DNA of 64,000 nt from Collinsella aerofaciens (GTDB lineage Bacteria; Actinomycetota; Coriobacteriia; Coriobacteriales; Coriobacteriaceae), in the NCBI RefSeq assembly GCF_902364355.1, contig NZ_CABJDK010000003.1:124001-188000 (forward strand), written 5' to 3'. A program made the translations under genes and the position numbers. Numbering within the stretch: position 1 is the first letter of the stretch; every line of letters begins with the position of its first letter. This document shows, piece after piece, positions 15,151 to 24,799 of the stretch. The notes beneath the pieces are model-generated. The model made no database searches, was not told where the DNA came from, and worked only from the letters and a program-made list of their open reading frames with translations.

Positions 15151-17289
15151 ATGGAGGTGCTGGTTGTTGGCAACACTGCATATGTTAACGATGACTTTTG
15201 TGCCAAGGCGTTCCCTGGGGACCACGTTAAGGTTGTAGCCGCGCAGGAAGCGAGCCGCGACGAGTCGTTGCCCTGTGCTTCGTGGAAAGAGATGCTCCAA
15301 CACCTGGATCAGGCCTATGAGTTCGATCGCGTGGTCTATCTGTCTTATTACCTTACCCCTCATACCGATACCGTGGGCGATATCGAGCTGCTGCGCTCGG
15401 TCTTTCGTGCGTGCATGGGTCGTCGGGTCCAGCTGCTGTATGTAGCGGGGCCCGCGGGCGCCGAGGGCGCCCCCGATGTCGCGGGGCAAACGGGCAAGGG
15501 GATTATCGCCCGCGCGGGCAACGACCTGTGCCGCTACTACGCTAAACGCGGGGGCGTTCAGGCAAAGATTCTGCGTGCGCCGTTCCTGTATACCGCCTCC
15601 GCCGCACTGGAGGATCCGTTTTTGGTGCCGCTGTTCGATGCGTGCTCAACCGGATCGGTCGCGCTGCAGGGCGCGGAGGACTCGGCGTTTCCCCTGTTGT
15701 GTGCCGAGGAGCTCGCGGTGTTAGTGCGCCGCATCTTTGACAGCTGGGACGCCTCCTTTGAGACGCTCGACGTTGCCGATAGCTTCCATCACACGGCGCG
15801 CGAGGTGGGCGAGGCGCTCAAGGGCTTGTTCCCCGGTCTTGCCGTGGCCTATGGCGATTCTGCCGGCTATGCCCTGCCCGCCAGCGATGTCGTTCGCGTG
15901 CGCTATGGCTGGTTTCAGCGCTATGACCTGCTGCGCGATCTTTCGACTATTCAGGCGCGTTGGGCCGGCAACCAAACAAAGAAGGTCAATCCGCTGCGCG
16001 CGGCCATCGACCGCATCCAGGTGCATACGTTGCCCGTCAAATGTCTGGAGACGGTGCTTGCCTTTGCGCTCTTTGAGTGCCTGACCCGCTTGTTTGCTCA
16101 GTCCTCCCAGCTCAACGTTCTCGACTATCGTCTGCTTTATGTGGTGTTGATCGGCACGCTGTATGGCCTAGACTTTGGCCTGGTTGCTGCCTTGCTGGCT
16201 TCCGTTGGCTTGGCGATAGACTTCTTTGTGCTCTATGGCTACACCTTTGAGGGGCTGTTTTACGAGCCGTCCAACTGGCTGCCGTTTATCGCGTACTTTG
16301 TGGTTGGCGCCGTGTGCGGCTATGTTCAGCTGCGCAACAGCGAGGCCATTCGCGTTGAGCGCGATCAAAACGAGCTTGTGCGCAATCGCAATACGTTCCT
16401 GACGCAGCTGTATCACGATGCCATCGAGGACAAGCGCGCCTACAAGCGCCAGATCGTGGGACGCCACGACAGCTTTGGCAAGATCTTTGCCGTGACGCAG
16501 GAGCTCGACGTGCTCAACCCGCGCGATATTTACCGCAAGTGCTGCGAGCTTTTGGGCGAGATCCTCGAAAACGATTCGGTGGCAATCTACCATGTTTCGG
16601 GCGGGGCGTTTGCACGTCTGGTGGCGGCGAGTCCCGCGATTGCCGACGATGCCGCGCGCTCGCTTACGCTTGAGCAGCTCAAACCCATCTTGGGCGACGG
16701 GGGCTCATCGGGCCTGTGGGTGAATCGTGGGCTTACGCCGGGCCTTCCCATGTTTGGATACGCCATCGAGCGCGACGGTGCGCCCGCCGTGTTGATCTTT
16801 GTGCGTCGCGCAGCCGAGAGCCAAATGACGCTCTATTACCAAAACCTGTTCCGTATCCTGTGTGGCCTGGTCGAAAGCGCGCTGGGACGTGCCTTTGATT
16901 ATGAGGCCGTTGCGCGGGATAGGCGCTGCGTTGCCGGTACATGCGTGCTCAAGCAGGCGGCCTTTGGTCAAGAGCTTGCTGCCGAGCAGGCACTGGCAGA
17001 CAACAAGATGGGGAGCTTTGTGCTCCTGCGCGTGGTGCCGGGCATGGAGCCCATCGGCGAGCTGGTGGGCGCGATTGGCTCTGCGATCCGCGAGAGCGAT
17101 GCCGCGGGCTTGGTCGACGGCGACACGCTCTACCTGCTCATGCGCCAGGCAAAAGCATGCGATTTGCCCATTATCCGCGAGCGCCTGAGTGCGAAGCAGA
17201 TCGCGGTGGAACCCGTCGATGGCGAGGGTATCGTGGCGCTGCTGCAGCGCATTGGTAGCGTCGGCGACGGTGAGGGGGATGCCGCGTGA
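15151..17289 (+). CDS. pelD: PelD-like c-di-GMP receptor with N-terminal SDR-like domain
   Basis: This is a 712-residue membrane protein. Residues 1 to about 245 resemble an extended SDR/epimerase fold (VLVVGNTAYV start, CRYYAKRGGVQAKILRAPFLYT), though the glycine motif is degenerate. Four membrane segments lie at about 300-390, then a coiled coil, a GAF-like domain (about 440-590) and a degenerate GGDEF domain. The GGDEF motif is DGDTL (656-660), so no cyclase activity is expected, but R647-E-S-D650 sits at the exact I-site distance. PelD proteins bind c-di-GMP there to switch on Pel export and synthesis. The next gene overlaps by four bases (GTGA). It heads an operon matching Gram-positive pel clusters. 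Confidence 0.82.
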   Translation: MEVLVVGNTAYVNDDFCAKAFPGDHVKVVAAQEASRDESLPCASWKEMLQHLDQAYEFDRVVYLSYYLTPHTDTVGDIELLRSVFRACMGRRVQLLYVAGPAGAEGAPDVAGQTGKGIIARAGNDLCRYYAKRGGVQAKILRAPFLYTASAALEDPFLVPLFDACSTGSVALQGAEDSAFPLLCAEELAVLVRRIFDSWDASFETLDVADSFHHTAREVGEALKGLFPGLAVAYGDSAGYALPASDVVRVRYGWFQRYDLLRDLSTIQARWAGNQTKKVNPLRAAIDRIQVHTLPVKCLETVLAFALFECLTRLFAQSSQLNVLDYRLLYVVLIGTLYGLDFGLVAALLASVGLAIDFFVLYGYTFEGLFYEPSNWLPFIAYFVVGAVCGYVQLRNSEAIRVERDQNELVRNRNTFLTQLYHDAIEDKRAYKRQIVGRHDSFGKIFAVTQELDVLNPRDIYRKCCELLGEILENDSVAIYHVSGGAFARLVAASPAIADDAARSLTLEQLKPILGDGGSSGLWVNRGLTPGLPMFGYAIERDGAPAVLIFVRRAAESQMTLYYQNLFRILCGLVESALGRAFDYEAVARDRRCVAGTCVLKQAAFGQELAAEQALADNKMGSFVLLRVVPGMEPIGELVGAIGSAIRESDAAGLVDGDTLYLLMRQAKACDLPIIRERLSAKQIAVEPVDGEGIVALLQRIGSVGDGEGDAA

Positions 17290-18191
17290 TCTCGCTTGTC
17301 GTAGCTGCCGTCTTGTTGCTGATGCATGCGCTGGTTTGCCTGGTGCTGTGGACGCTTATGAAGTTGGGCCTGCTGCCGGTTCGCGGGCACATGCTGGCTG
17401 TAATAGTGCTCGTGCCGTTGTGGGGCCCGCTGCTGGTAGTGCTGCTTATCGCGCGCAGCGCCGTGTTTGGCGCGGATCTTAAGGACGCCACGTTGGAATC
17501 GCTGCGCATTAACGACGAGCTGCATCGCAACATCTTGGTGCACGACCGCGATGCCGATGCGGGCGTGGTTCCGCTCGAAGAGGCGCTGATTGTCAACGAC
17601 CCGGCAGACCGGCGCCGTTTAATGCTCTCCATGCTCACCGAGGAGCCCGATGCGTATTTGGCGCAGCTGCAGGCGGCCAAGCTTAACGACGACGTCGAGG
17701 TGGCGCACTATGCCGCGACGGCGGTGGCGCAGATCTCCAAGGAGTCCGATCTTAAGCTGCAACAGCTGGAGCGAGCCTTTAAGACCGACCCGAGCGAGCA
17801 AAACCTCAACGCATACTGCGATTTTCTTGGTGAATACTTGGACTCGGGTTTGGCTGAGGGCCGCGTGGCTCAGATTCAGCGCCAGCAGTATGCGCGCCTG
17901 CTTGCGCGTCGCTGCGAGCGCGAGGACTCCTTTGAGCTGCGCATTCGATACGCCACGGCCCTGGCCGATGTCGGACAGATCGACGAGGCGCAGGCCGTGA
18001 CCGACCAGCTGGTGCTCGACGTGCCCGAGGAGCAGGAGGTTTGGATGCTTTGCCTGCGCCTTGCGGTGATGCGCCGCGACGGTGACGAGGTCCACCGCGT
18101 GATCGATGCGATTGACAAACAGCATGTATACTTGAGCGCCGCCAACCGCGAGGAACTGGCGTTTTGGCGCAACGGAGAGGAGGCCCGATGA
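17286..18191 (+). CDS. pelE: PelE-like membrane protein with TPR-type helical repeats
   Basis: This 301-residue protein starts at GTG 17286, overlapping the pelD stop (GTGA). Two N-terminal membrane helices (about 3-30 and 36-58) are followed by about 230 residues of helical repeats: DAYLAQLQAAKLNDDVEVAHYAATAVAQIS, QLERAFKTDPSEQNLNAYCDFL and IRYATALADVGQIDEAQAV. This is the layout of PelE, which joins PelD, PelF and PelG in the inner-membrane synthase complex. Assignment rests mainly on this layout and on its place between pelD and the deacetylase. Confidence 0.72.
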   Translation: MISLVVAAVLLLMHALVCLVLWTLMKLGLLPVRGHMLAVIVLVPLWGPLLVVLLIARSAVFGADLKDATLESLRINDELHRNILVHDRDADAGVVPLEEALIVNDPADRRRLMLSMLTEEPDAYLAQLQAAKLNDDVEVAHYAATAVAQISKESDLKLQQLERAFKTDPSEQNLNAYCDFLGEYLDSGLAEGRVAQIQRQQYARLLARRCEREDSFELRIRYATALADVGQIDEAQAVTDQLVLDVPEEQEVWMLCLRLAVMRRDGDEVHRVIDAIDKQHVYLSAANREELAFWRNGEEAR

Positions 18192-20068
18192 GCGTGATAC
18201 AGCATATCCGCGACCGTGCGGGCCATTTTCGCTGGATGGGCCTGCTTGTGGTGTGGGCTGTTTTTATTGCCATGGCGGCCGTGCTGTTGATCGAGCGCGC
18301 CGGTGTGCAGTACGGCGCCAGCCAGCATAAGCTGGGGATGCTTGCCTCCAACGATGCGGTACCGGCTGGGTCGGCGATGTTTGGCCAAAAGCCCACGTGC
18401 CTGGTCATTACCGATACTAATCAGGATGGCGTCGAGGACGTAAAAGAACAGTTCGACCAGATCCTGCTCGACATGAAGATCGCGCACCGCGACGTGGACC
18501 TTGCCCTGGACGGCGCGGATGCCATACCCTCGCTGACCTCCTACGATCGCGTGATTTTGCTTATGCCGTCGCTCGATGGACTCGGTACGCATCTGACCGA
18601 CATCATGAGCTGGGTGAGCGCCGGCGGTTCGCTGATGCTCGCCATGACGCCGGATAACTCGGGCTACCTGCAGGTGATTGCTCCCAAGCTTGGTATTGAG
18701 TCGGCCGGATATGATTACGTGACGGCCGAGAGCATTGTGCCGAGTAAGGACTTTATGCTGGGCGGGGGAGAGCGCTACGACCTCTCGGACCCCTTCAATT
18801 CGTCGCTTTCTGTTTCGCTGCGCGAGACGGCGCACGTGTGGGCGTCGACTGGCGATGCAGGCACTCCGCTCATTTGGTCGAACGATTGCAGCAGCGGGCG
18901 CACCGTGGTGTGCAATATCGGCATCTACGACAAGGTCATGCGTGGCTTTTACGCCGCGGCGATCAGCCTGCTGGGCGATGCCACGGCCTATCCGGTCATC
19001 AACAGCGCCGTCTTCTATCTGGACGACTTTCCCAGCCCCGTGCCCTCGGGCGACGGCACCTACATCAAACGCGACTACGGGCTTTCCATCGCCGACTTTT
19101 ATGCCAAGGTCTGGTGGCCCGATCTGCAAAAGCTCGCGCAAAAATACGGCATTCGCTATACCGGCGTGATGATCGAAAACTACGAGGATGCGGTCAACCA
19201 GACCGAGCCCGCGCGCCAGGCCGATACCACACAGTTCCGCTACTTTGGCGGCATGCTGCTGCAGATGGGCGGAGAGCTGGGCTTTCACGGCTACAATCAT
19301 CAGCCTCTGGCGCTCTGGGATACCGACTACGGCACGCTGTACGACTACAAGATCTGGAAGAACAAGGAGACGCTCGTCGCATCGCTCAACGAACTTATCG
19401 CCTTCCAGGACGAGGTGCTGCCCAACGCGCACGGTTCGGTCTACGTGCCGCCGTCGAATATCCTTTCGGCCCGCGCGCGCAAGCTTATCGGCGCCGACGT
19501 TCCGCGCATTAAGACCATCGCCAGTACGTATTTTGAGGACGGCACCGACCTGCCGTACGTGCAGGAGTTTGGCGTGGCGAGCGATGGCATTGTGGAGCAG
19601 CCGCGTATTGTCTCGGGCGGCATGATCGACGATTCCTATATGCGCCTGGCAGCCGTGTCCGAGCTCAACATGCACTACGTGAGTACGCACTTTATGCACC
19701 CGGACGATCTGCTGGATCCCGATCGCGGCGCCAAGGAGGGCTGGGAGGTCTACAAAGGCGGTCTGACCGACTACCTGGAGTGGCTTACCAAGTCTGCGCC
19801 AGACCTGCGTCGCCAGACCGGCTCGGAATGCTCCGGTGCTATCCAGCGCTTTTCGTCCGTGACGGTGAGCGTGGATACAAGTGCGGATGCCTGGACGCTC
19901 AGCCTGGGCAATTTCCACGACGAGGCGTGGCTCATGTTCCGCGCCAACAACGGCGAGCCGGGTGCGGTTACGGGTGGCGAGATGACGCATCTGACGGGCG
20001 ACCTGTATCTGGTTAAAGCCACGGACAAGACGGTGACTATTGCGCGCAAGGAGGGTGGCGACAAATGA
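18188..20068 (+). CDS. pelA: Pel-cluster polysaccharide deacetylase (PelA deacetylase-type, DUF2194-like)
   Basis: This 626-residue protein starts at ATG 18188, overlapping the pelE stop by four bases (ATGA). One N-terminal membrane anchor (about 20-45) leads to an extracellular domain. A Rossmann-like part (60-270, LPSLDGLG, ADAIPSLTSYDRVILL) precedes a carbohydrate-esterase-4-like barrel. That barrel has FYLDDFPSPVP (metal/catalytic Asp pair), GELGFHGYNHQPL (His motif), YVPPSNIL and THFMHPDD. It would partially de-N-acetylate the secreted polymer, giving it positive charge. It lacks the glycoside-hydrolase half found in Pseudomonas PelA, as in Gram-positive clusters. The gene symbol follows that usage. 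Confidence 0.8.
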   Translation: MSVIQHIRDRAGHFRWMGLLVVWAVFIAMAAVLLIERAGVQYGASQHKLGMLASNDAVPAGSAMFGQKPTCLVITDTNQDGVEDVKEQFDQILLDMKIAHRDVDLALDGADAIPSLTSYDRVILLMPSLDGLGTHLTDIMSWVSAGGSLMLAMTPDNSGYLQVIAPKLGIESAGYDYVTAESIVPSKDFMLGGGERYDLSDPFNSSLSVSLRETAHVWASTGDAGTPLIWSNDCSSGRTVVCNIGIYDKVMRGFYAAAISLLGDATAYPVINSAVFYLDDFPSPVPSGDGTYIKRDYGLSIADFYAKVWWPDLQKLAQKYGIRYTGVMIENYEDAVNQTEPARQADTTQFRYFGGMLLQMGGELGFHGYNHQPLALWDTDYGTLYDYKIWKNKETLVASLNELIAFQDEVLPNAHGSVYVPPSNILSARARKLIGADVPRIKTIASTYFEDGTDLPYVQEFGVASDGIVEQPRIVSGGMIDDSYMRLAAVSELNMHYVSTHFMHPDDLLDPDRGAKEGWEVYKGGLTDYLEWLTKSAPDLRRQTGSECSGAIQRFSSVTVSVDTSADAWTLSLGNFHDEAWLMFRANNGEPGAVTGGEMTHLTGDLYLVKATDKTVTIARKEGGDK

Positions 20069-21492
20069 GGATCTGCTTGGTACTCGAGGGTTGCTACCCC
20101 TATGTGCACGGCGGCGTGTCCACCTGGATGCACGGCTACATTACGGCCATGCCCGAGCATGAGTTTGTGCTGTGGGTGATTGGCGCGCACGCCGAGGACC
20201 GCGGCAAGTTTGTCTACGAGCTGCCCGGCAACGTGGTCGAGGTGCACGAGGTGTTCCTGGACGATGCCCTGCGGCTTTCGGGCGAGCAGCACGAAGCCAG
20301 TTTTGACGACCGCGAGCGCGAGGCGCTACGCCGCCTGGTGTCGCTCTCCAATCCGGACTGGGACGTGCTGTTCGATATCTTTCAGCGCCGTCGCGTGCAT
20401 CCGCTCTCGTTTTTGCAGAGCCGAACGTTTATGGACATCTTCCGCGACGTGTGCCTGGCCGAGTACCCCTACACGCCCTTTGCCGATGCATTCCACACCA
20501 TGCGCTCCATGTTGCTTCCCGTGCTCTACCTGTTGGGCAGCGAGGTGCCGGCGGCCGATGTGTACCATGCCATCTCGACCGGCTACGGTGGCCTGCTCGC
20601 CTGCCTGGGCTCAAGCGTTCACCATGCGCCGGTGCTGCTGACCGAGCATGGCATCTATACCCGCGAGCGCGAGGAAGAGATCATTCGCGCTGACTGGGTG
20701 GTGCCGTCGTTTAAGGATCGCTGGATTCGCTTTTTCTACCTGCTTTCGGAGGAGATCTACCGCCGCGCCTTCCGCGTGACGAGTTTGTTCCATAACGCCC
20801 GCAAGACGCAGATCGATATGGGCTGCGATGCGGGTAAATGCCTGGTCATCCCCAACGGCATCCAGTTCGACCGCTTTAAGGACATTCCCTTAAAGCCCGA
20901 TGACGGCTGGGTGGACATTGGCGCGGTGGTGCGCCTGGCGCCCATCAAGGACGTCAAGACCATGATCTATGCGTTCTTTGAGCTGCACGAGCGCCTGCCC
21001 AAGGTGCGCCTGCACATTATGGGCGGCGTGGACGACGAGGAGTACGGCGCTGAGTGCCACGCGCTGGTCGATACCCTGGGCGTGCGCGACCTGATCTTTA
21101 CCGGCCGCGTCAACGTGGTCGAGTACATGGAAAAGCTCGACTTTACCATTTTGACGAGCATCTCCGAGGGCCAGCCGCTCAGCGTGCTGGAGTCGCTTGC
21201 AGCGCGCCGTCCCTGCGTGACGACCGAGGTGGGCTGCTGTCGCGAGCTGCTCGAAGGCGCCCCGGGCGACGACTTTGGCGTGGCCGGATTTGTGACGCCG
21301 CCTATGTATCGCAAGGGCTTGGCCGATGCCATGGAGCGCATGTGCGTGAGCCGGGCCCGTCGCATTGAGATGGGGGAGCGCGGCCAGCGTCGCGTTGCCA
21401 CGTACTTTTTGCACGAGCAGATGCTCGCCAACTATCGCGCGCTGTACAACGAGACGGCGCGTGCGTTTGACCTGCCCAGAGAGGGGGAGTAG
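20065..21492 (+). CDS. pelF: PelF-like glycosyltransferase (GT4, DUF3492)
   Basis: This 475-residue cytosolic glycosyltransferase starts at ATG 20065 (ATGA overlap). The N-terminus MRICLVLEGCYPYVHGGVSTW is the DUF3492 hallmark. GT-B features follow: TEHGIYTREREEEI, VIPNGIQFDRF, GAVVRLAPIKDVKTMI, FTGRVNVVEYMEKLDFTILTSISEGQPLSVLESLA (the EGxPxxxxEuuA donor-binding block). PelF uses UDP-sugars to build the Pel chain. It is one of the best-conserved members of the cluster and fixes its identity. Confidence 0.92.
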   Translation: MRICLVLEGCYPYVHGGVSTWMHGYITAMPEHEFVLWVIGAHAEDRGKFVYELPGNVVEVHEVFLDDALRLSGEQHEASFDDREREALRRLVSLSNPDWDVLFDIFQRRRVHPLSFLQSRTFMDIFRDVCLAEYPYTPFADAFHTMRSMLLPVLYLLGSEVPAADVYHAISTGYGGLLACLGSSVHHAPVLLTEHGIYTREREEEIIRADWVVPSFKDRWIRFFYLLSEEIYRRAFRVTSLFHNARKTQIDMGCDAGKCLVIPNGIQFDRFKDIPLKPDDGWVDIGAVVRLAPIKDVKTMIYAFFELHERLPKVRLHIMGGVDDEEYGAECHALVDTLGVRDLIFTGRVNVVEYMEKLDFTILTSISEGQPLSVLESLAARRPCVTTEVGCCRELLEGAPGDDFGVAGFVTPPMYRKGLADAMERMCVSRARRIEMGERGQRRVATYFLHEQMLANYRALYNETARAFDLPREGE

Positions 21493-21495
21493 CCG

Positions 21496-23040
21496 GTGGC
21501 CGGAATCGGTTTTGAGCTCAAGCGCCTGTTTAGGCGCAAGGGTCTGTTTGCCACGATGCGCGCCTATGGCTACGCTGGCATTGTGTGCACGGGCCCCATG
21601 CTGCTGGGCGTGCTGCTCCAGGTTGGTGTCTTGGTGCTGTGTGGTCTGTGGGGTGTGGGCCGCGCCAACCAGGATCTGCTGGTGTGCATGGTGACCTATA
21701 CGCTGCTGGCCTCACTTACGCTCACAAGCTTTTTCTCCATGCCGGTCACGCGCTTTTTGGCGGACATGCTGTTTGCCGAGCGCGAAGAAGAGGTCCTGCC
21801 CTCGTTTTGGGGTTCCAACGCCATCATGCTCGTTGCGGGCACGGTGCTCTGCGGCATCTTTTTGCTGTTCTCGGGCGCCACGCTGCTGCAGGGGCTGCTG
21901 TGCCTATGGCTGTTCAACATTATGATCGTCAACTGGAACGGCATGAGCTATCTCACGGCCATCAAGGATTACCGCGGCATTCTGTGCAGCTTTGCTGCGG
22001 CCATTGGCGTGGCGTGCCTGTGCGCCCTGACCGCGCTGGCGCTGGGGCTGCCGCCGGTCGAGGGCCTGCTGGCGTCAATCGCCCTGGGCTACGGCGTCAT
22101 GCTCGCCTGGGACGTGGTGCTGCTGTACCGGTATTTTCCTTATAGCGATCGCAGCCCCTGGCTCTTTTTGCGCTGGCTCGACCAATTTATGCCGCTGGCG
22201 CTCACGGGCCTGTTTACCAACCTGGGGCTCTTTGCGCACCTGGTGATTATTTGGGCAGGGCCCATTGGCGTGCAGGTCAAAGGCCTGTTTTACGGCGCGC
22301 CCTATCATGATGTGCCGGCGTTGCTTTCGTTTTTGACCATTCTGGTCACGACCGTCAACTTTGTGGTGTCGGTCGAAGTCAACTTCTATCCGCGCTACCG
22401 CGACTACTACAGCCTGTTTAACGACGGCGGCGTGGTGGGCGACATCGTGGTGGCCGAGGAGGAGATGCTCTCTACGCTTAATAGCGAACTACGCTTTTGC
22501 GCGCTCAAGCAGCTGTTTGTGACTGCGGCTGTCATTTCGCTCGAGACCACGGTACTCTCGGCCCTGCCGCTGGGCTTTAACAACCTTATGCACGGGTATT
22601 TTCGCACGTTATGCGTAGGCTATGGCCTGTATGCCGTGGGCAACACGATCCTGCTTATCTTGCTGTACTTTACCGACTACAAGGGAGCCGTTCTGGCCTC
22701 GGGCCTGTTTGCCGGTGTGGCCGGGCTGGCGACCGCCGTGTCGTTGCTTTTGCCGCAGCAGTTTTACGGCTTTGGCTTTTTGTTGGGTGCGGGCGTGTTT
22801 TTTATCGTGGCCCTGCTGCGGCTCGATACCTATACTGCCAACTTACCGTATCGTATCCTGAGTCAGCAGCCCATGGTGGCGACCGACAAAACGGGTCGCT
22901 TTACGGAGTTGGGCCGCTTGCTCGACCGTGCCGAGCAGCGCTATGAGGAGTGCCGCCATAAGGGTGAGCCGCACGGCGCGTTTGAGCGCACGGTGGTCCG
23001 TGTGTATCGCAACCATTGGGGAGGTTCTGATGGCCGATAG
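21496..23040 (+). CDS. pelG: PelG-like polytopic membrane protein (polysaccharide export/synthase component)
   Basis: This 514-residue protein with about 12 hydrophobic segments starts at GTG 21496, with GAGGGGGAG ten bases upstream. The start MAGIGFELKRLFRRKGLFATMRAYGYAGIVCTGPM is typical of PelG, a MATE/flippase-like protein that carries the polymer across the membrane with PelD, PelE and PelF. The C-terminal tail (about 460-514) is cytosolic and charged. The stop codon overlaps the next gene by 11 bp. Confidence 0.9.
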   Translation: MAGIGFELKRLFRRKGLFATMRAYGYAGIVCTGPMLLGVLLQVGVLVLCGLWGVGRANQDLLVCMVTYTLLASLTLTSFFSMPVTRFLADMLFAEREEEVLPSFWGSNAIMLVAGTVLCGIFLLFSGATLLQGLLCLWLFNIMIVNWNGMSYLTAIKDYRGILCSFAAAIGVACLCALTALALGLPPVEGLLASIALGYGVMLAWDVVLLYRYFPYSDRSPWLFLRWLDQFMPLALTGLFTNLGLFAHLVIIWAGPIGVQVKGLFYGAPYHDVPALLSFLTILVTTVNFVVSVEVNFYPRYRDYYSLFNDGGVVGDIVVAEEEMLSTLNSELRFCALKQLFVTAAVISLETTVLSALPLGFNNLMHGYFRTLCVGYGLYAVGNTILLILLYFTDYKGAVLASGLFAGVAGLATAVSLLLPQQFYGFGFLLGAGVFFIVALLRLDTYTANLPYRILSQQPMVATDKTGRFTELGRLLDRAEQRYEECRHKGEPHGAFERTVVRVYRNHWGGSDGR

Positions 23041-24799
23041 GATGATGTCTCGCCGTCGCCTGTTTGAGGCGGCTGCCGGTGCGCTGTTGCTTTCGGGCTG
23101 CTCGGTGCAGGAAGACTCCTCGACCAAAAAGGTCAAAAAGCAGGACAAGATTAAAAAGGCCGAGTCCTCGGACGGTACCAAGCACCTACGCGATAAAGAC
23201 GAGCTGTACGAGGTCTACGACGACTCGGGCATTGTGACCATGTACCTGACGGTCTCGCGCGGCAACAGCTCCGAGAACACCGACCACAGCTGGGCCGAGA
23301 TCAATACGTACTCGGTGTATGACTATGCCGACATGGGCGTGACGCGCTATCAGGTTATGGGCCTGCTGCAGGCGGGCGACGAAGACGGCCCGGTGGCCGG
23401 CGAGGTTGGCTATGGCGAGGAAGCGCCCAATGCTACCGTGCAGGTGCGCGGTCAGACATCGAGCATGAACTCGCAAAAGAATTACAAGGTGGAGCTCAAA
23501 AAGGGCAAGGGTACCTGGCGCCAACAGCGCGCGATTGCGCTCAACAAGCACATGGGCGAGGGTATGCGTTTTCGCAACAAGATGGCCTACGACCTTATCC
23601 GCGGGATTCCCCAGATGATGGGCCTGAGCACGCAGTTTGTGCATCTGTGGGTGTGCGACCAGACCGAAAAGTCCAACGATACCTTTGAGGACTACGGCCT
23701 GTTTACGCAGGTGGAGCAGCTCAACAAGACGGCGCTTAAGGCACATGGCATGGATAAGAGTGGGCACCTGTACAAGGTGAACAGCTTTGATTTCCATCGC
23801 TACGAGGACACCATTAAGCTTGCTGACGATCCCGACTACAACCAGGCAAGCTTTGAGGGCATGCTCGAGATCAAGGGCGATACGGACCACACCAAGCTCA
23901 TCGAGATGCTCGATGCGCTCAACGACGAATCGCAAAAGATCGATGAGGTGCTCGACACCTACTTTGATACCGAGAATCTGGTCTATTGGCTGGCGTTTCA
24001 GATCCTGACGGGCAACTGCGATACTCAGAACCGTAACTGCTATCTGTACAGCCCGCTCAACTCCAATACGTGGTACATCCTCGATTGGGACAACGATGGC
24101 ATGCTGCGTAAGATGGAGCTTTCTCTTATCGGGTTTTCGGACTATGCGAGCTGGGAGCGCGGCGTAAGCAACTACTGGGGCAACGTGCTATTCAATCGTG
24201 CACTGCGTAGCAAATCGTTCCGCAGCGAACTCGACCGCGCCGTAAAGGACCTGCGCTCGTATATGACCGAGGCGCGCCTGAGCAAGATGATCAAACATTA
24301 TCGCGAGGTTACCGAATCGCTGGTCTTTGCTTCGCCCGATATCGACAATCTGCCTGTCACCAAGGACGAATACGAGCAGATTGCCGCGGCGATTCCCTCC
24401 GAGATCGAGGAGAACTATAAGAGCTTTCGCGAGAGCTATAAAAAGCCCATGCCGTTCTACATTGGCGTGCCGCAGATTGATAACGGTAAGCTGCGCATTA
24501 ACTGGGATGCGTCCTACGACTTTAAGGCGCGTGACATTCGCTATACCGTGGAGCTGGCGCGCGACTATGCCATAAGCGACGTGCTTTTTAAGGCCGAGGA
24601 CGTGCTGCTTCCCGAGGTGACCTGCGATGCGCCCGATACCGGCCAGTATTTTGTGCGCGTGCGTGCCACCAACTCCGACGGCTATACGCAAGATGCGTTT
24701 GACTACTATGTAACCGACGACGGCAAGCACTACGGCATGAAGTGTTTTTACGTGCAAGACGACGGTAAGGTCGTGGAGGATACGTATGAGGAGGGCTAG
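23030..24799 (+). CDS. CotH-kinase-family lipoprotein
   Basis: This 589-residue protein starts at ATG 23030, inside the end of pelG, with GAGG upstream. The N-terminus MADRMMSRRRLFEAAAGALLLSGCSVQ is a lipoprotein signal with cysteine after LLSG. The middle shows CotH features: VRGQTSSMNSQKNYKVELKKG, IALNKHMGEGMRFRNKMAYDL, DYGLFTQVEQLNK, and the catalytic YILDWDNDGML. CotH proteins are atypical secreted kinases. The last about 90 residues look like a fibronectin-III domain (LRINWDASYDFKARDIRYTVELARD). Its place in the pel operon suggests phosphorylation of a surface component or envelope attachment, which is inferred. Confidence 0.85.
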   Translation: MADRMMSRRRLFEAAAGALLLSGCSVQEDSSTKKVKKQDKIKKAESSDGTKHLRDKDELYEVYDDSGIVTMYLTVSRGNSSENTDHSWAEINTYSVYDYADMGVTRYQVMGLLQAGDEDGPVAGEVGYGEEAPNATVQVRGQTSSMNSQKNYKVELKKGKGTWRQQRAIALNKHMGEGMRFRNKMAYDLIRGIPQMMGLSTQFVHLWVCDQTEKSNDTFEDYGLFTQVEQLNKTALKAHGMDKSGHLYKVNSFDFHRYEDTIKLADDPDYNQASFEGMLEIKGDTDHTKLIEMLDALNDESQKIDEVLDTYFDTENLVYWLAFQILTGNCDTQNRNCYLYSPLNSNTWYILDWDNDGMLRKMELSLIGFSDYASWERGVSNYWGNVLFNRALRSKSFRSELDRAVKDLRSYMTEARLSKMIKHYREVTESLVFASPDIDNLPVTKDEYEQIAAAIPSEIEENYKSFRESYKKPMPFYIGVPQIDNGKLRINWDASYDFKARDIRYTVELARDYAISDVLFKAEDVLLPEVTCDAPDTGQYFVRVRATNSDGYTQDAFDYYVTDDGKHYGMKCFYVQDDGKVVEDTYEEG

